Shown here: in pieces, positions 1-7,450 of the stretch
Position numbering within the stretch: the stretch's first letter is position 1
Layout of the letters: each line of letters begins with the position of its first letter
Source: JANWWM01 sp046719715
Lineage (GTDB): Bacteria > Bacteroidota > Chlorobiia > Chlorobiales > Thermochlorobacteraceae
Assembly (NCBI GenBank): GCA_046719715.1
Contig: JBDNCJ010000007.1
Coordinates: 7,497-71,496, forward strand
DNA: 64,000 bases
Direction of reading: 5' to 3'
Program-made: the position numbers and the translations under genes
The notes under the pieces: generated by a model
Told to the model about the DNA's origin: nothing
The model's input: only the letters and a program-made list of their open reading frames with translations
Database searches by the model: none

Positions 1-377
1 GAAGTCTCTGACGCCTGAACGGAGGCATCAGGTCGGTTTTGGAGAAGCGCGATGAAGTTCAGAAAGCGGTCGAAGTGCGAGATGCGTTGGTTTCCTCTAT
101 CGGCGATATAGACGTTCATGCCGTCAGTGGCAAGGTCGCGCGGCGAATCGAAGCCTTCGCGTTGGACGCCAAATCCGCCAATGTTTGCAAGCACTTTACC
201 TTGTGAATCCAAGCGTAAAATTTTATTTGTTCCGCCTTCAATCACATAACATTCGCCGAGCGAGGGATTGACGGCAAGCGCAACGGCTTTTTGAAACGAG
301 GCAATCGTGCGCGCTTCTTGTGCGTGTGCAAGCGCGAAGGAGAAGAGAAAAAAGACGATGAAAACGATGCGGTTCAT
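1..377 (-). CDS. NHL-repeat secreted protein (3' end outside the window)
   Basis: The frame opens at an ATG (377) and runs off the left edge of the window. The first 20 residues are a clear signal peptide ending in an A-H-A-Q cleavage region, so the product is exported. After it come blade-like segments typical of NHL beta-propellers: LRLDSQGKVLANIGG followed by DSPRDLATDGMNVYIADRGN, i.e. the usual 'IADRGNQRI' signature. The function is not identifiable; NHL propellers usually bind proteins or ligands in the periplasm or at the cell surface. The ATG overlaps the stop of the upstream lytic transglycosylase (ATGA, 374-377), so the two are probably translationally coupled. Only about 125 residues are visible. 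Confidence 0.75.
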   Translation of the reverse strand, partial: MNRIVFIVFFLFSFALAHAQEARTIASFQKAVALAVNPSLGECYVIEGGTNKILRLDSQGKVLANIGGFGVQREGFDSPRDLATDGMNVYIADRGNQRISHFDRFLNFIALLQNRPDASVQASET

Positions 378-1378
378 TTTTCCACCAATCCTTTTGCGGT
401 GTCGGTTGTTGAAAAGTCGATGTAGTCCGAAGTGGCAAGCGCGCCGTTGTTTTTTGGAAGCAAGACCTTGAAGCCGCGCGAAGGCGGTTGCGGCAACGAT
501 TTTCCGCGAATCCAAGGGTTGAGATACTTGACCATTTTGTAGGTCGTGCCTTGTGTAATCGCCCACTGCGTCAAGTTTGGAACGGGGGTTGTAACGAGAA
601 CGGATTTTGTTTCTATCGGGCGGTAGAGCACGGTGGATTCGTAGCCGTATTTGGCGGGATTGTGCATGCACTCTTTGATGGCGGCAATGCGAAACACATA
701 ACGTGCCGTCTCGCGATTGAGCCAAAGGTCGTAGTAGTTGTCGGTTTGTTGTTGAGACATTTCGCCCGACACGCCGCCCATGCCCATGTTGTAACTTGCC
801 GCCACGACCGACCAATTCTTGAATCGCTTGTAGGCTTGAAGCAAATACTTTATCGCAACGTCGGTTGCTAATTCAAAATTGTAGCGTTCATCGACATCGT
901 TGTTGACGATTAAGCCGTATTCGCGTCCGGTTGCAGGCATGATTTGCCAAACGCCCGCCGCTCCAGCAGGAGAGCGTAAATCCATCAATTTGCTTTCGGC
1001 GACGGCAAGATACTTGAAGTCGTCAGGCAATCCTGCTTCGGCGAGTTTGGCTTCAATGTATGGAAAGAACCGACCGGCGCGTTTGAGATAAAGCATGATT
1101 TGAACCCGGTCATTGACGTTGATGAGAAAGTCGCGCTCGAAGCGTTCGAAGACCTCCGCGTCTTCAAGTGGAACGCGCTCGCCGAAAATGTAGATTGAAT
1201 CAGCAGGATTGAAGTTGTAGTAAAATTCAGGCTTCGGAGCTTTTGTTGAAACGCTCGTCGTATCCGATTTGCTCGCAAGTGCGTTGCTATTCTTATCGGT
1301 GAAAAATCCAACAAGAAGCCCAACAAGAAGCAACAAAGGAAGCAAAGAGAGAAACAGTTTTAAGCGGTTGATGTTCAT
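374..1378 (-). CDS. Membrane-anchored lytic murein transglycosylase (SLT domain, MltD-like)
   Basis: This enzyme cleaves the MurNAc-GlcNAc bond of peptidoglycan to form anhydro-muropeptides and acts in the periplasm. Residues 5-26 form one hydrophobic anchor. The SLT fold follows: FKYLAVAESKL with the catalytic Glu128, GAAGVWQIMPATGREYGL (about 140-156), and AASYNMGMGG (about 193-202). It is 334 residues, shorter than E. coli MltD (about 450), and no LysM repeats are visible, so wall binding must come from elsewhere. It is transcribed away from two mini membrane-protein genes and towards an NHL-protein gene with which it overlaps by 4 bases. mreB lies beyond on the same strand, so this is a cell-shape/wall neighbourhood. 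Family assignment is firm; the exact subfamily is not. Confidence 0.9.
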   Translation of the reverse strand: MNINRLKLFLSLLPLLLLVGLLVGFFTDKNSNALASKSDTTSVSTKAPKPEFYYNFNPADSIYIFGERVPLEDAEVFERFERDFLINVNDRVQIMLYLKRAGRFFPYIEAKLAEAGLPDDFKYLAVAESKLMDLRSPAGAAGVWQIMPATGREYGLIVNNDVDERYNFELATDVAIKYLLQAYKRFKNWSVVAASYNMGMGGVSGEMSQQQTDNYYDLWLNRETARYVFRIAAIKECMHNPAKYGYESTVLYRPIETKSVLVTTPVPNLTQWAITQGTTYKMVKYLNPWIRGKSLPQPPSRGFKVLLPKNNGALATSDYIDFSTTDTAKGLVEK

Positions 1379-1393
1379 CGTGAGAAAATTGCG

Positions 1394-1770
1394 TTTGTGT
1401 TAAGTTGTGATTTGGAGCATCGCAACGTGATAATAAAGTTGTATCTTTACGACCTAAACAAAAAATGTTGCTGTAAAGTTATCGAAACGTTGCTTATTGC
1501 ATTTCAACTACTTTGCGCGCATCTCTCAACATCGTTCATTAACAAAACGAAATGTAGTATGGATAAAACGCAAAACACCCGCAAAACTGCTGCAACGGTA
1601 TCCAAAAAAGACATTTTTGAGATTATTGTATTAACGCTTCTTGTTTCGCTCTGGGCTTTCATCGGTTTCTGACATATTGCCCCAAATACTTCCGATTAAC
1701 TTTTCTTGACAAAAACTTAACACAGGTTTAACCATCTGCTTGGAGAGGCGTGGTTAACTTTGTGTTAAGT
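1394..1770. promoter_or_regulatory. Three copies of an ACTTAACACA/TGTGTTAAGT motif, two forming a large inverted repeat
   Basis: TTTGTGTTAAGT occurs at 1394-1405, just upstream of the transglycosylase start, and again at 1759-1770. Its inverse ACTTAACACA lies at 1715-1724. The last two belong to an almost perfect 19-base inverted repeat (arms 1716-1734 and 1751-1769, 16-base loop) directly upstream of the second mini-protein gene. A TTGACA hexamer (1706-1711) sits next to the left arm. No T-run follows, so it does not look like an intrinsic terminator. An operator shared by the divergent genes, or an RNA hairpin in the leader of the second mini-protein, would both fit. Confidence 0.45.
1559..1672 (+). 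CDS. 37-residue single-pass membrane protein, mini-protein A
   Basis: A short polar, basic N-terminus (MDKTQNTRKTAATVSKKD) is followed by a C-terminal hydrophobic helix (about residues 21-37). It resembles its neighbour at 1819: both have V-S-[KR]-x-D-[IV]-x-E just before the membrane segment and both end within a few residues of it. The ATG at 1559 was preferred to the longer frame from 1397 because the extra 54 codons look non-coding and cysteine-rich. No strong ribosome site is visible. No function is known; the lytic transglycosylase is divergent. Being so short it could be spurious, but the resemblance to the next gene argues for a real pair. Confidence 0.5.
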   Translation: MDKTQNTRKTAATVSKKDIFEIIVLTLLVSLWAFIGF

Positions 1771-1818
1771 AAGTTCTTATTACAGAATTTTTACACCGAA
1801 AAAAGCGCGGAGAAAATT

Positions 1819-1953
1819 ATGTGGTCGAGAATGCGTTTGAAAGTATCGCAATTCAGAGCACTCAAAGAAGTCAGCAGAGAAGATGTCATTGAGGCATTAC
1901 TTCTTTTGCTTGCAGTGTTGATGTTTATTACGGCGAACAGTTGCCAATTTTAA
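1819..1953 (+). CDS. 44-residue single-pass membrane protein, mini-protein B
   Basis: The ATG at 1819 is preceded by GGAG (1809-1812) at good spacing, which decides this start over the GTG at 1750 that lies inside the inverted repeat. The N-terminal half is basic (MWSRMRLKVSQFRALK), then VSREDVIEA leads into a hydrophobic helix of about 15 residues ending in ITANSCQF. The VSxxDxxE plus C-terminal helix layout matches mini-protein A. It is tail-anchored or N-in/C-out by charge. The stop lies 21 bases from the convergent mreB stop. Function unknown; candidates are a regulator of the neighbouring wall enzymes or a small membrane-active peptide. Confidence 0.55.
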   Translation: MWSRMRLKVSQFRALKEVSREDVIEALLLLLAVLMFITANSCQF

Positions 1954-1974
1954 TTGCCGATTCGGACGAGGATT

Positions 1975-3000
1975 TTAGCGTTTCGTTTTCATCAACACGT
2001 TTTTATACTTATCCAAATTTTCCAGAATGCGACCCGTGCCGCGCGCAACGGCGGTAAGCGGGTCTTCTCCAACATAAACGGGAAGTTTGGTCTCTTCGCT
2101 GATGCGCTTGTCCAAGCCTTTGATGAGCGCGCCACCGCCTGTAAGCATTACGCCCCTATCCAAAATATCCGCAGAAAGTTCCGGCGGTGTTGATTCCAAG
2201 CAACGGCGCACGGCGTTGACGATTTGCCCAATGGGTTCGGCAATCGCTTCGCGAATTTCAGGCGAACTGACGTCGCGCTGTTCGGGCAAACTTGTAACCA
2301 AGTTTCTGCCCTTGACGGTGGCAATCAATTCTTCTTCGAGTTCATAGGCGGAGCCGATTTTGATTTTAATTTCTTCGGCAGTGCGTTCGCCAATGGCGAG
2401 GTTGTAAGTTTTGCGGAAGTGTTGAAGAATGGCGTTGGTGATTTCATTTCCCGCAACTCTGATGGATTCACCGGAGGCGATGCCGGAAAGGGAAATGACG
2501 GCAATATCGGTGGTGCCGCCGCCGATGTCGACGACCATGTTGCCAAAAGGCGCATCAACATCGAGCCCCATGCCGACCGCCGCCGCCATAGGTTCAGCGA
2601 CAAGGTAGACTTCCTTGGCGCCCGCGTGTTCGGCGCTGTCGCGCACGGCGCGTTTTTCAACCTCGGTAATGCCCGACGGAATCCCAATCACCATGCGGCG
2701 AATGGAGGTGGAAAAATCTTTGAGCGTTTTGCGAATCAAGCCCTTGATAAGCTCTTCGGCGGCTTCGTAGTCGGCAATCACGCCGTCGGCAAGCGGTTTT
2801 ACGGTGATAATGTCGCGGTGTGTTTTTTCGTGCATCTGACGCGCCTCGTTTCCAAGCGCGACAACCTTGCGCGTCGTGCGGTCTAAAGCAACGATGGACG
2901 GTTCATTGAGCACCACACCCTTGCCTCTGACGAAAACGAGTGTATTTGCTGTGCCTAAATCGATTGCAATATCTTTGGATAAAAAATCAAATAGTGCCAT
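1975..3000 (-). CDS. mreB: Rod-shape actin homologue MreB
   Basis: MreB polymerises under the inner membrane and guides lateral wall synthesis. Visible actin-fold motifs include DIAIDLGTANTLVFVRGKG (phosphate 1), VVDIGGGTTDIAVIS (phosphate 2) and DRGVMLTGGGALIKGLD (adenosine site). The start was set at 3000 (MALFDFLSKD), giving 341 residues, close to the 347 of E. coli MreB; the longer frame adds 12 residues not typical of the family. Upstream, CAAAGATA (3079-3086) is the complement of TATCTTTG, a good -7 element, though no well-spaced -33 is seen. mreC and mreD are not downstream. It converges with mini-protein B. Confidence 0.96.
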   Translation of the reverse strand: MALFDFLSKDIAIDLGTANTLVFVRGKGVVLNEPSIVALDRTTRKVVALGNEARQMHEKTHRDIITVKPLADGVIADYEAAEELIKGLIRKTLKDFSTSIRRMVIGIPSGITEVEKRAVRDSAEHAGAKEVYLVAEPMAAAVGMGLDVDAPFGNMVVDIGGGTTDIAVISLSGIASGESIRVAGNEITNAILQHFRKTYNLAIGERTAEEIKIKIGSAYELEEELIATVKGRNLVTSLPEQRDVSSPEIREAIAEPIGQIVNAVRRCLESTPPELSADILDRGVMLTGGGALIKGLDKRISEETKLPVYVGEDPLTAVARGTGRILENLDKYKNVLMKTKR

Positions 3001-3169
3001 TGAAAGAAGTGAAATAAAAAATTCGAGACGAGCCAATGAAGTTCAGTGCAGATATGAATCTGCTTAAAGTTTTGGCGGCAAAGATATGAAAATTCCGATG
3101 CCAAAACATGATTGCCCAACGGGTTTTACGTATATTTTCAAACTTTTCATCTAACCAAGGGCACTCTTA

Positions 3170-4486
3170 ATGAACATTCTCATTATCGGAAGCGGCGCAA
3201 GAGAACACGCGCTGGCTTGGTCAATCTTGAAAGACAATCGCGTTCAAAAACTTTACCTCGCCTCCGGCAACGGTGGCACACGCGAACTTGGCTCACGCGC
3301 CGAAAATATCCCCATCAAACCGACTGACATTGACGCCCTGCTCGCATTCGCCAAAGAAAAAAACATCGACCTAACCGTCGTCGGTCCTGAACAGCCACTC
3401 GAACTTGGCATCGCCAATCGATTCGAGGCTGAAAGGCTCGTCGTTATCGCCCCGACAAAAGAAGCGGCGCGCTTAGAGACAAGCAAAGCCTTTGCAAAAG
3501 CCTTCATGCAACGCCACCACATTCCAACGGCATTGTTTGTAACCTTCACGAATCATCTCGACGCAAAAGCCTATATCGAGCGGCACGCGACATTTCCCAT
3601 CGTCATCAAAGCCAGCGGACTTGCGGCAGGAAAGGGCGTCGTGATTGCCATGCATAAAGGCGACGCATTGGAAACGCTTCGCGCCATTTTTGAAGAGCGT
3701 ATTTTTGGTGAAGCCGGCGGCGAAATCGTCATCGAAGAATTTATGCAAGGCGAAGAAGCCAGCGTCTTTATCATCACCGACGGAACGCACTACAAACTGT
3801 TTGCAAGCGCGCAAGACCACAAGCGCATCGGTGAAGGCGACATCGGCAAAAACACGGGCGGAATGGGGGCTTACGCGCCTGCGCCCGTCGTTACGCCCGA
3901 AGTGATGAAAAAAGTAGAATCGCGCATCATTGAGCCCACGCTTCGCGCCATGCGTGAAGAAGGAACGCCATATCGCGGATTTCTTTACATTGGCTTGATG
4001 ATTGAAAACGGCGAGCCAAAAGTCGTCGAGTATAACGCAAGGCTCGGCGACCCTGAAACCCAAGTCATTTTACCATTGCTCAAAAACAGTTTGCTCGATG
4101 TGTTAATCGCCGCAAACAGAGGCGATTTGAATCAAGTTGAAATGCAGATAGCCGATAAATTTGCTTCAACGGTCGTCATGGTCTCAAAAGGCTATCCCGA
4201 TAATTATCAAACGGGAAAAGTCATTACAGGGCAGTGCCACTTTGAACTGGCGTGCTACACCGACGTGCGCGACGATGTGATGATTTTTCATGCAGGAACA
4301 AAATTTGAGAATGGCAAACTCTACACCAACGGCGGGCGCGTGCTTGCCGTAACTGCCATCGCCGAAACGCTCCAAGAAAGTTTGAATGCATGCTATGAAG
4401 CGATTGCGCAAATTCACTTCGAGGGCGCGTATTTCAGGCGCGACATCGGCTGGCGAGCCTTGAAGAAGAAAGTTTTTCTGTCATGA
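3170..4486 (+). CDS. purD: Phosphoribosylamine-glycine ligase
   Basis: PurD joins glycine to phosphoribosylamine with ATP hydrolysis, the second step of de novo purine synthesis, in the cytoplasm. It is 438 residues (E. coli 429). The N-terminal domain opens with LIIGSGAREHALAW. The ATP-grasp core shows FPIVIKASGLAAGKGVVIA, GEEASVFIITDG and GKNTGGMGAYAPAP, and the C-terminal part has ARLGDPETQVILPLL. All are standard GARS signatures. The stop overlaps the start of the sirtuin gene (ATGA, 4483-4486), so the pair is probably one transcript. No other pur gene is adjacent. Confidence 0.97.
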   Translation: MNILIIGSGAREHALAWSILKDNRVQKLYLASGNGGTRELGSRAENIPIKPTDIDALLAFAKEKNIDLTVVGPEQPLELGIANRFEAERLVVIAPTKEAARLETSKAFAKAFMQRHHIPTALFVTFTNHLDAKAYIERHATFPIVIKASGLAAGKGVVIAMHKGDALETLRAIFEERIFGEAGGEIVIEEFMQGEEASVFIITDGTHYKLFASAQDHKRIGEGDIGKNTGGMGAYAPAPVVTPEVMKKVESRIIEPTLRAMREEGTPYRGFLYIGLMIENGEPKVVEYNARLGDPETQVILPLLKNSLLDVLIAANRGDLNQVEMQIADKFASTVVMVSKGYPDNYQTGKVITGQCHFELACYTDVRDDVMIFHAGTKFENGKLYTNGGRVLAVTAIAETLQESLNACYEAIAQIHFEGAYFRRDIGWRALKKKVFLS

Positions 4487-5211
4487 AAAAGCGAATTGTT
4501 GTATTCAGTGGTGCAGGGCTTTCTGCCGAAAGCGGAATCCCGACATTCAGAGGAAGCGATGGATTATGGGAAAATCATCGCATTGAAGACGTCGCTTCGC
4601 CCGACGGCTGGGCGCGTAATCCAAAACTTGTGCTTGAGTTTTATGCGATGCGCTTCGAGAAAGTTCAAAGCGTTCAACCGAATGCAGGGCACTTTGCGCT
4701 CGCTCAACTCCAAAACAAATTTGACGTCGTCAATATCACGCAAAATATCGATAACCTTTTAGAACGCGCCGGCAATCAAAACGTGTGGCATTTGCACGGA
4801 CGAATCGACCGCCAAAAGTGCGAGCGGCATTACGACATTTTCGGATTCCGAGACGGTTACTTCAACTGCGATTTCAAATCCGAAATCTCGAAGCCCGTTC
4901 GGTGGGGCGATAGGTGTCCGAAATGCGGTGCGCAACTGCGTCCCGATGTGGTTTGGTTCGGCGAAAGCGTCGATATGCGACGTGGCGATTTGGAAGAACT
5001 TATCGATACGGCAAGCGTTTTTATCGGTGTAGGAACATCGGCGCAAGTCTATCCCGCCGCTGGCTTGCTGACGCTCTTTGATGAAACCGAGCAAAAATTT
5101 TTCATTGACCCCAACCCCGCCTACGAAGCCTTGCACGGCTTCGTAGTCATAACATTGACGGCAAGCGATGCACTGCCGAAACTCGTTCAAACCCTCTTGG
5201 AAACAGCGTAG
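4483..5211 (+). CDS. cobB: Sir2-family NAD-dependent protein deacylase (CobB-like)
   Basis: Sirtuins remove acyl groups from lysines using NAD and release nicotinamide. Motifs: FSGAGLSAESGIPTFRG (NAD site), TQNIDNLLERAG, and HLHG with catalytic His105. Y54 and R57 (EFYAMR) form the YxxR pair that marks class III sirtuins, which prefer succinyl or malonyl groups. The zinc region keeps only Cys113, Cys145 and Cys148 with no clear first CxxC; E. coli CobB is degenerate here in the same way. The length is 242 residues. Overlap with purD links it to a purine gene, perhaps only by transcription. Enzyme class is secure; acyl preference is inferred. Confidence 0.92.
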   Translation: MKKRIVVFSGAGLSAESGIPTFRGSDGLWENHRIEDVASPDGWARNPKLVLEFYAMRFEKVQSVQPNAGHFALAQLQNKFDVVNITQNIDNLLERAGNQNVWHLHGRIDRQKCERHYDIFGFRDGYFNCDFKSEISKPVRWGDRCPKCGAQLRPDVVWFGESVDMRRGDLEELIDTASVFIGVGTSAQVYPAAGLLTLFDETEQKFFIDPNPAYEALHGFVVITLTASDALPKLVQTLLETA

Positions 5212-5320
5212 CGCAAAAGGGATTAGCGTAAAATGAAAGAATCAATGTAAATTTGTTTCGCCTCATCACTGCTGCCATCACTCAATCAAAGCGCACTTCA
5301 ACATTTAATCATCGGTTGAA

Positions 5321-6700
5321 ATGCACCGCTCAGAGTTCTCTGTTCTCATCATTGACGACAACAGCGACGAGATTACGCTTTTAGAGCGATTTCTGTCGCG
5401 AAATTTAATTCCGATTCAACGCATCGATATTGCGCGCAAAGGTCGGGAAGGATTAGAAAAAATTCGAAACGAACACCCCGATTTCGTCATCGTCGGCGAT
5501 GCCTGTCCCGATATGGGACGAAGCGAATTGCTCAAACATCTTTCTGAAATTGCTTCCGCTGAAACTCTGCCGACGCTCTGCCTTGTGAACGATGAAGCAA
5601 CGGCGGCGTCGCAGTCGCTTCGAGCTAATCAAATCGGCGTTGTGAAAAAATCAATGCTCACGCCCGAAAAGTTGCGCGACGCCATGCTCGCCCTCATAGA
5701 ACAAGCCGAAACAAGAGTAGAAAGAAATCGTGCGGAAACGCTCTTCGCCCTTTTGTCAGAAAATTCCGACGACGCCATTTCGCTCATCGACGCAAGCGGC
5801 GTGTTAGTGGCGGCGAATAAAGCCTATTTGAATCTCTTTCACCTGCACACATCAAGCATTGGAAAAAAATTAGAAACCAAAGATTACGCCGAAATCTTCT
5901 CCAAATCTGACCATGCCGCGCTCTCAAAGAGTTTTCACAATGATGAAAACGGAAACCAATTAGAGCTTCACGTCAAACGATTCTTCGTCGAAGAGCGCGG
6001 CAAGCGCGGCTTTATGCTCTCAATCTACAAAGTGATTCGAAGCGAGCCTGCCGAGCAAACGCACAGCGACTCATTGGAAGAGATTTCTGCAAACTCTGAT
6101 GAAACCAAATTGCTCCGACAACTCGAAACCGTTCAGAGAGAAGCACTTCAAACCACGCTTGTGATTTTGCGGGCAAAATCGCGGCGATTTTCAAAGGGAA
6201 ACTTTTCGTCGCTGTTGCAAGAGCACAATCGTCGCATGAGCCTCATTCTTGCCGCATGCGAGTGCGTGAGCGTTTCGGGGACGAGCCTCAGAGTCGGCAC
6301 GGCGCAGTATGTCGAGAGCGCATTTAGAATTTTTCAAAAGTCCCCATTGATGCAAAGCAACGTCATCATGAAATATGAAGGCGAGTCGCTCTCGGTTGAA
6401 CTCAATGAAGCGATTTTTATCGGGCTGATTTTAGGCGAACTCATCACAAACGCGCTCCAGCATGCGTTCACGAATCGCGGCGGCGTTCTTATTGTATCGT
6501 TCTTCAAAGAAAAAGACCAGACGATTGGAATGGTGGTGAGCGACAGCGGCGTCGGCATGCCGTTCAAAATCGATGCCAAGCCTCCGGAGTCAATGGGGCT
6601 GATGATTGTGAGCAGTCTAACAAAAAAACTAAACGGCAAAATGGAAGTCAAACGCCAACTCGGAACAACCGTACGCATTTCGTTTCCTCAAAAAAATTAA
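5321..6700 (+). CDS. Receiver-PAS-histidine kinase-like protein without phospho-acceptor His
   Basis: 459 residues. An N-terminal receiver (about 7-118) has the acidic pocket LIIDDNSDE and Asp60 (VIVGDACPD). A PAS domain follows (about 138-235). The rest resembles the HisKA_2/LytS class: a dimerisation helix (about 270-340) and an HATPase (about 355-457) with N box ELITNALQHAF, G box VVSDSGVGMP and a final GTTVRISFP strand. Where HisKA_2 proteins carry HHRVKNNLQ, this one reads ETVQREALQ, so the accepting His is absent. It may be a pseudokinase, an adaptor, or a protein that outputs through its receiver. TAAATTTG (5248-5255) could be a -7 element. It stands alone after cobB. Confidence 0.82.
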   Translation: MHRSEFSVLIIDDNSDEITLLERFLSRNLIPIQRIDIARKGREGLEKIRNEHPDFVIVGDACPDMGRSELLKHLSEIASAETLPTLCLVNDEATAASQSLRANQIGVVKKSMLTPEKLRDAMLALIEQAETRVERNRAETLFALLSENSDDAISLIDASGVLVAANKAYLNLFHLHTSSIGKKLETKDYAEIFSKSDHAALSKSFHNDENGNQLELHVKRFFVEERGKRGFMLSIYKVIRSEPAEQTHSDSLEEISANSDETKLLRQLETVQREALQTTLVILRAKSRRFSKGNFSSLLQEHNRRMSLILAACECVSVSGTSLRVGTAQYVESAFRIFQKSPLMQSNVIMKYEGESLSVELNEAIFIGLILGELITNALQHAFTNRGGVLIVSFFKEKDQTIGMVVSDSGVGMPFKIDAKPPESMGLMIVSSLTKKLNGKMEVKRQLGTTVRISFPQKN

Positions 6701-6739
6701 CAAGCGAACTTTCTTGAACAGTCAAATCCAATCAATTCA

Positions 6740-7441
6740 ATGTCAAATAAAACAGCAATCATAACAGGCGGCGCGGGAAATTTGGGGCGCGCGGTGGTGA
6801 AGAAATTTCTGGAACTGAATTATCGTGTCGCAGTTACGCTTGAACCCAACATCCAAGTCGATGAAGCCTTCCGAAATCAAAGTCCGCACTTAGACTGCTA
6901 CGAGTTTGATGTAACTGATGAGGAGAAATCGGCAAACTTCGTCAAGCAATGTGCACAAAAATATGGTCGTCTTGATGCCGTAGTGATGCTCGTCGGCGGT
7001 TTTGCACTTGGAACAATCGCCGACCTCAATCAAACTTCCTTTGAGAAAATGCTTCGATTAAATTTCTATTCTGCGTTGGCGATTGCCAAGCCTGCCTTTG
7101 AAGTCATGAAAGCGCAAACGGGTGGACGGTTGATTTTCATTGGCGCGCGCGCCGGATTGGATTTGAAGAACGGCGGATACGCGGTCGAGTATGGACTTTC
7201 AAAATCGCTTTTGTTTCGGCTTTCAGAACTCTTCAACGCCGAAGGCAATGCGCAAGGCGTGGTGTCGTCGGTGGTTGTGCCGAGCGTGATTGATACGCCC
7301 GCCAATCGCGCTTCCATGCCGAATGCAAACTTTGATGATTGGGTGAAGCCCGAAGTCATCGCTGAAAGCATTGCATTTCTTTGCTCCGATACGGGTGGGG
7401 CATTGCGCGACACAATTTTGAAAGTCTATCACAAAGCGTAA
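6740..7441 (+). CDS. Short-chain dehydrogenase resembling dihydropteridine reductase
   Basis: This is a Rossmann-fold SDR of 233 residues with the nucleotide motif TGGAGNLGRAV (about 10-20) and a YGLSK catalytic Tyr/Lys pair. The usual catalytic Ser, 13 residues before the Tyr, is Ala in IGARAGLDLKNGG. That absence, together with the stretch VIDTPANRASMPNANFDDW, matches what I recall of quinoid dihydropteridine reductase (LDTPMNRKSMPEADFSSW in the mammalian enzyme). Its role may be to recycle a tetrahydropterin with NADH. Other SDR substrates cannot be excluded. It is 39 bases after the pseudokinase gene on the same strand and converges with the hybrid kinase gene. Confidence 0.8.
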   Translation: MSNKTAIITGGAGNLGRAVVKKFLELNYRVAVTLEPNIQVDEAFRNQSPHLDCYEFDVTDEEKSANFVKQCAQKYGRLDAVVMLVGGFALGTIADLNQTSFEKMLRLNFYSALAIAKPAFEVMKAQTGGRLIFIGARAGLDLKNGGYAVEYGLSKSLLFRLSELFNAEGNAQGVVSSVVVPSVIDTPANRASMPNANFDDWVKPEVIAESIAFLCSDTGGALRDTILKVYHKA

Positions 7442-7450
7442 AAAAGCAAG

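Noticed and set aside
3644..3905. Shadow frames inside purD and its minus strand
   Set aside because: They lie wholly inside a well-defined gene and show no domain.
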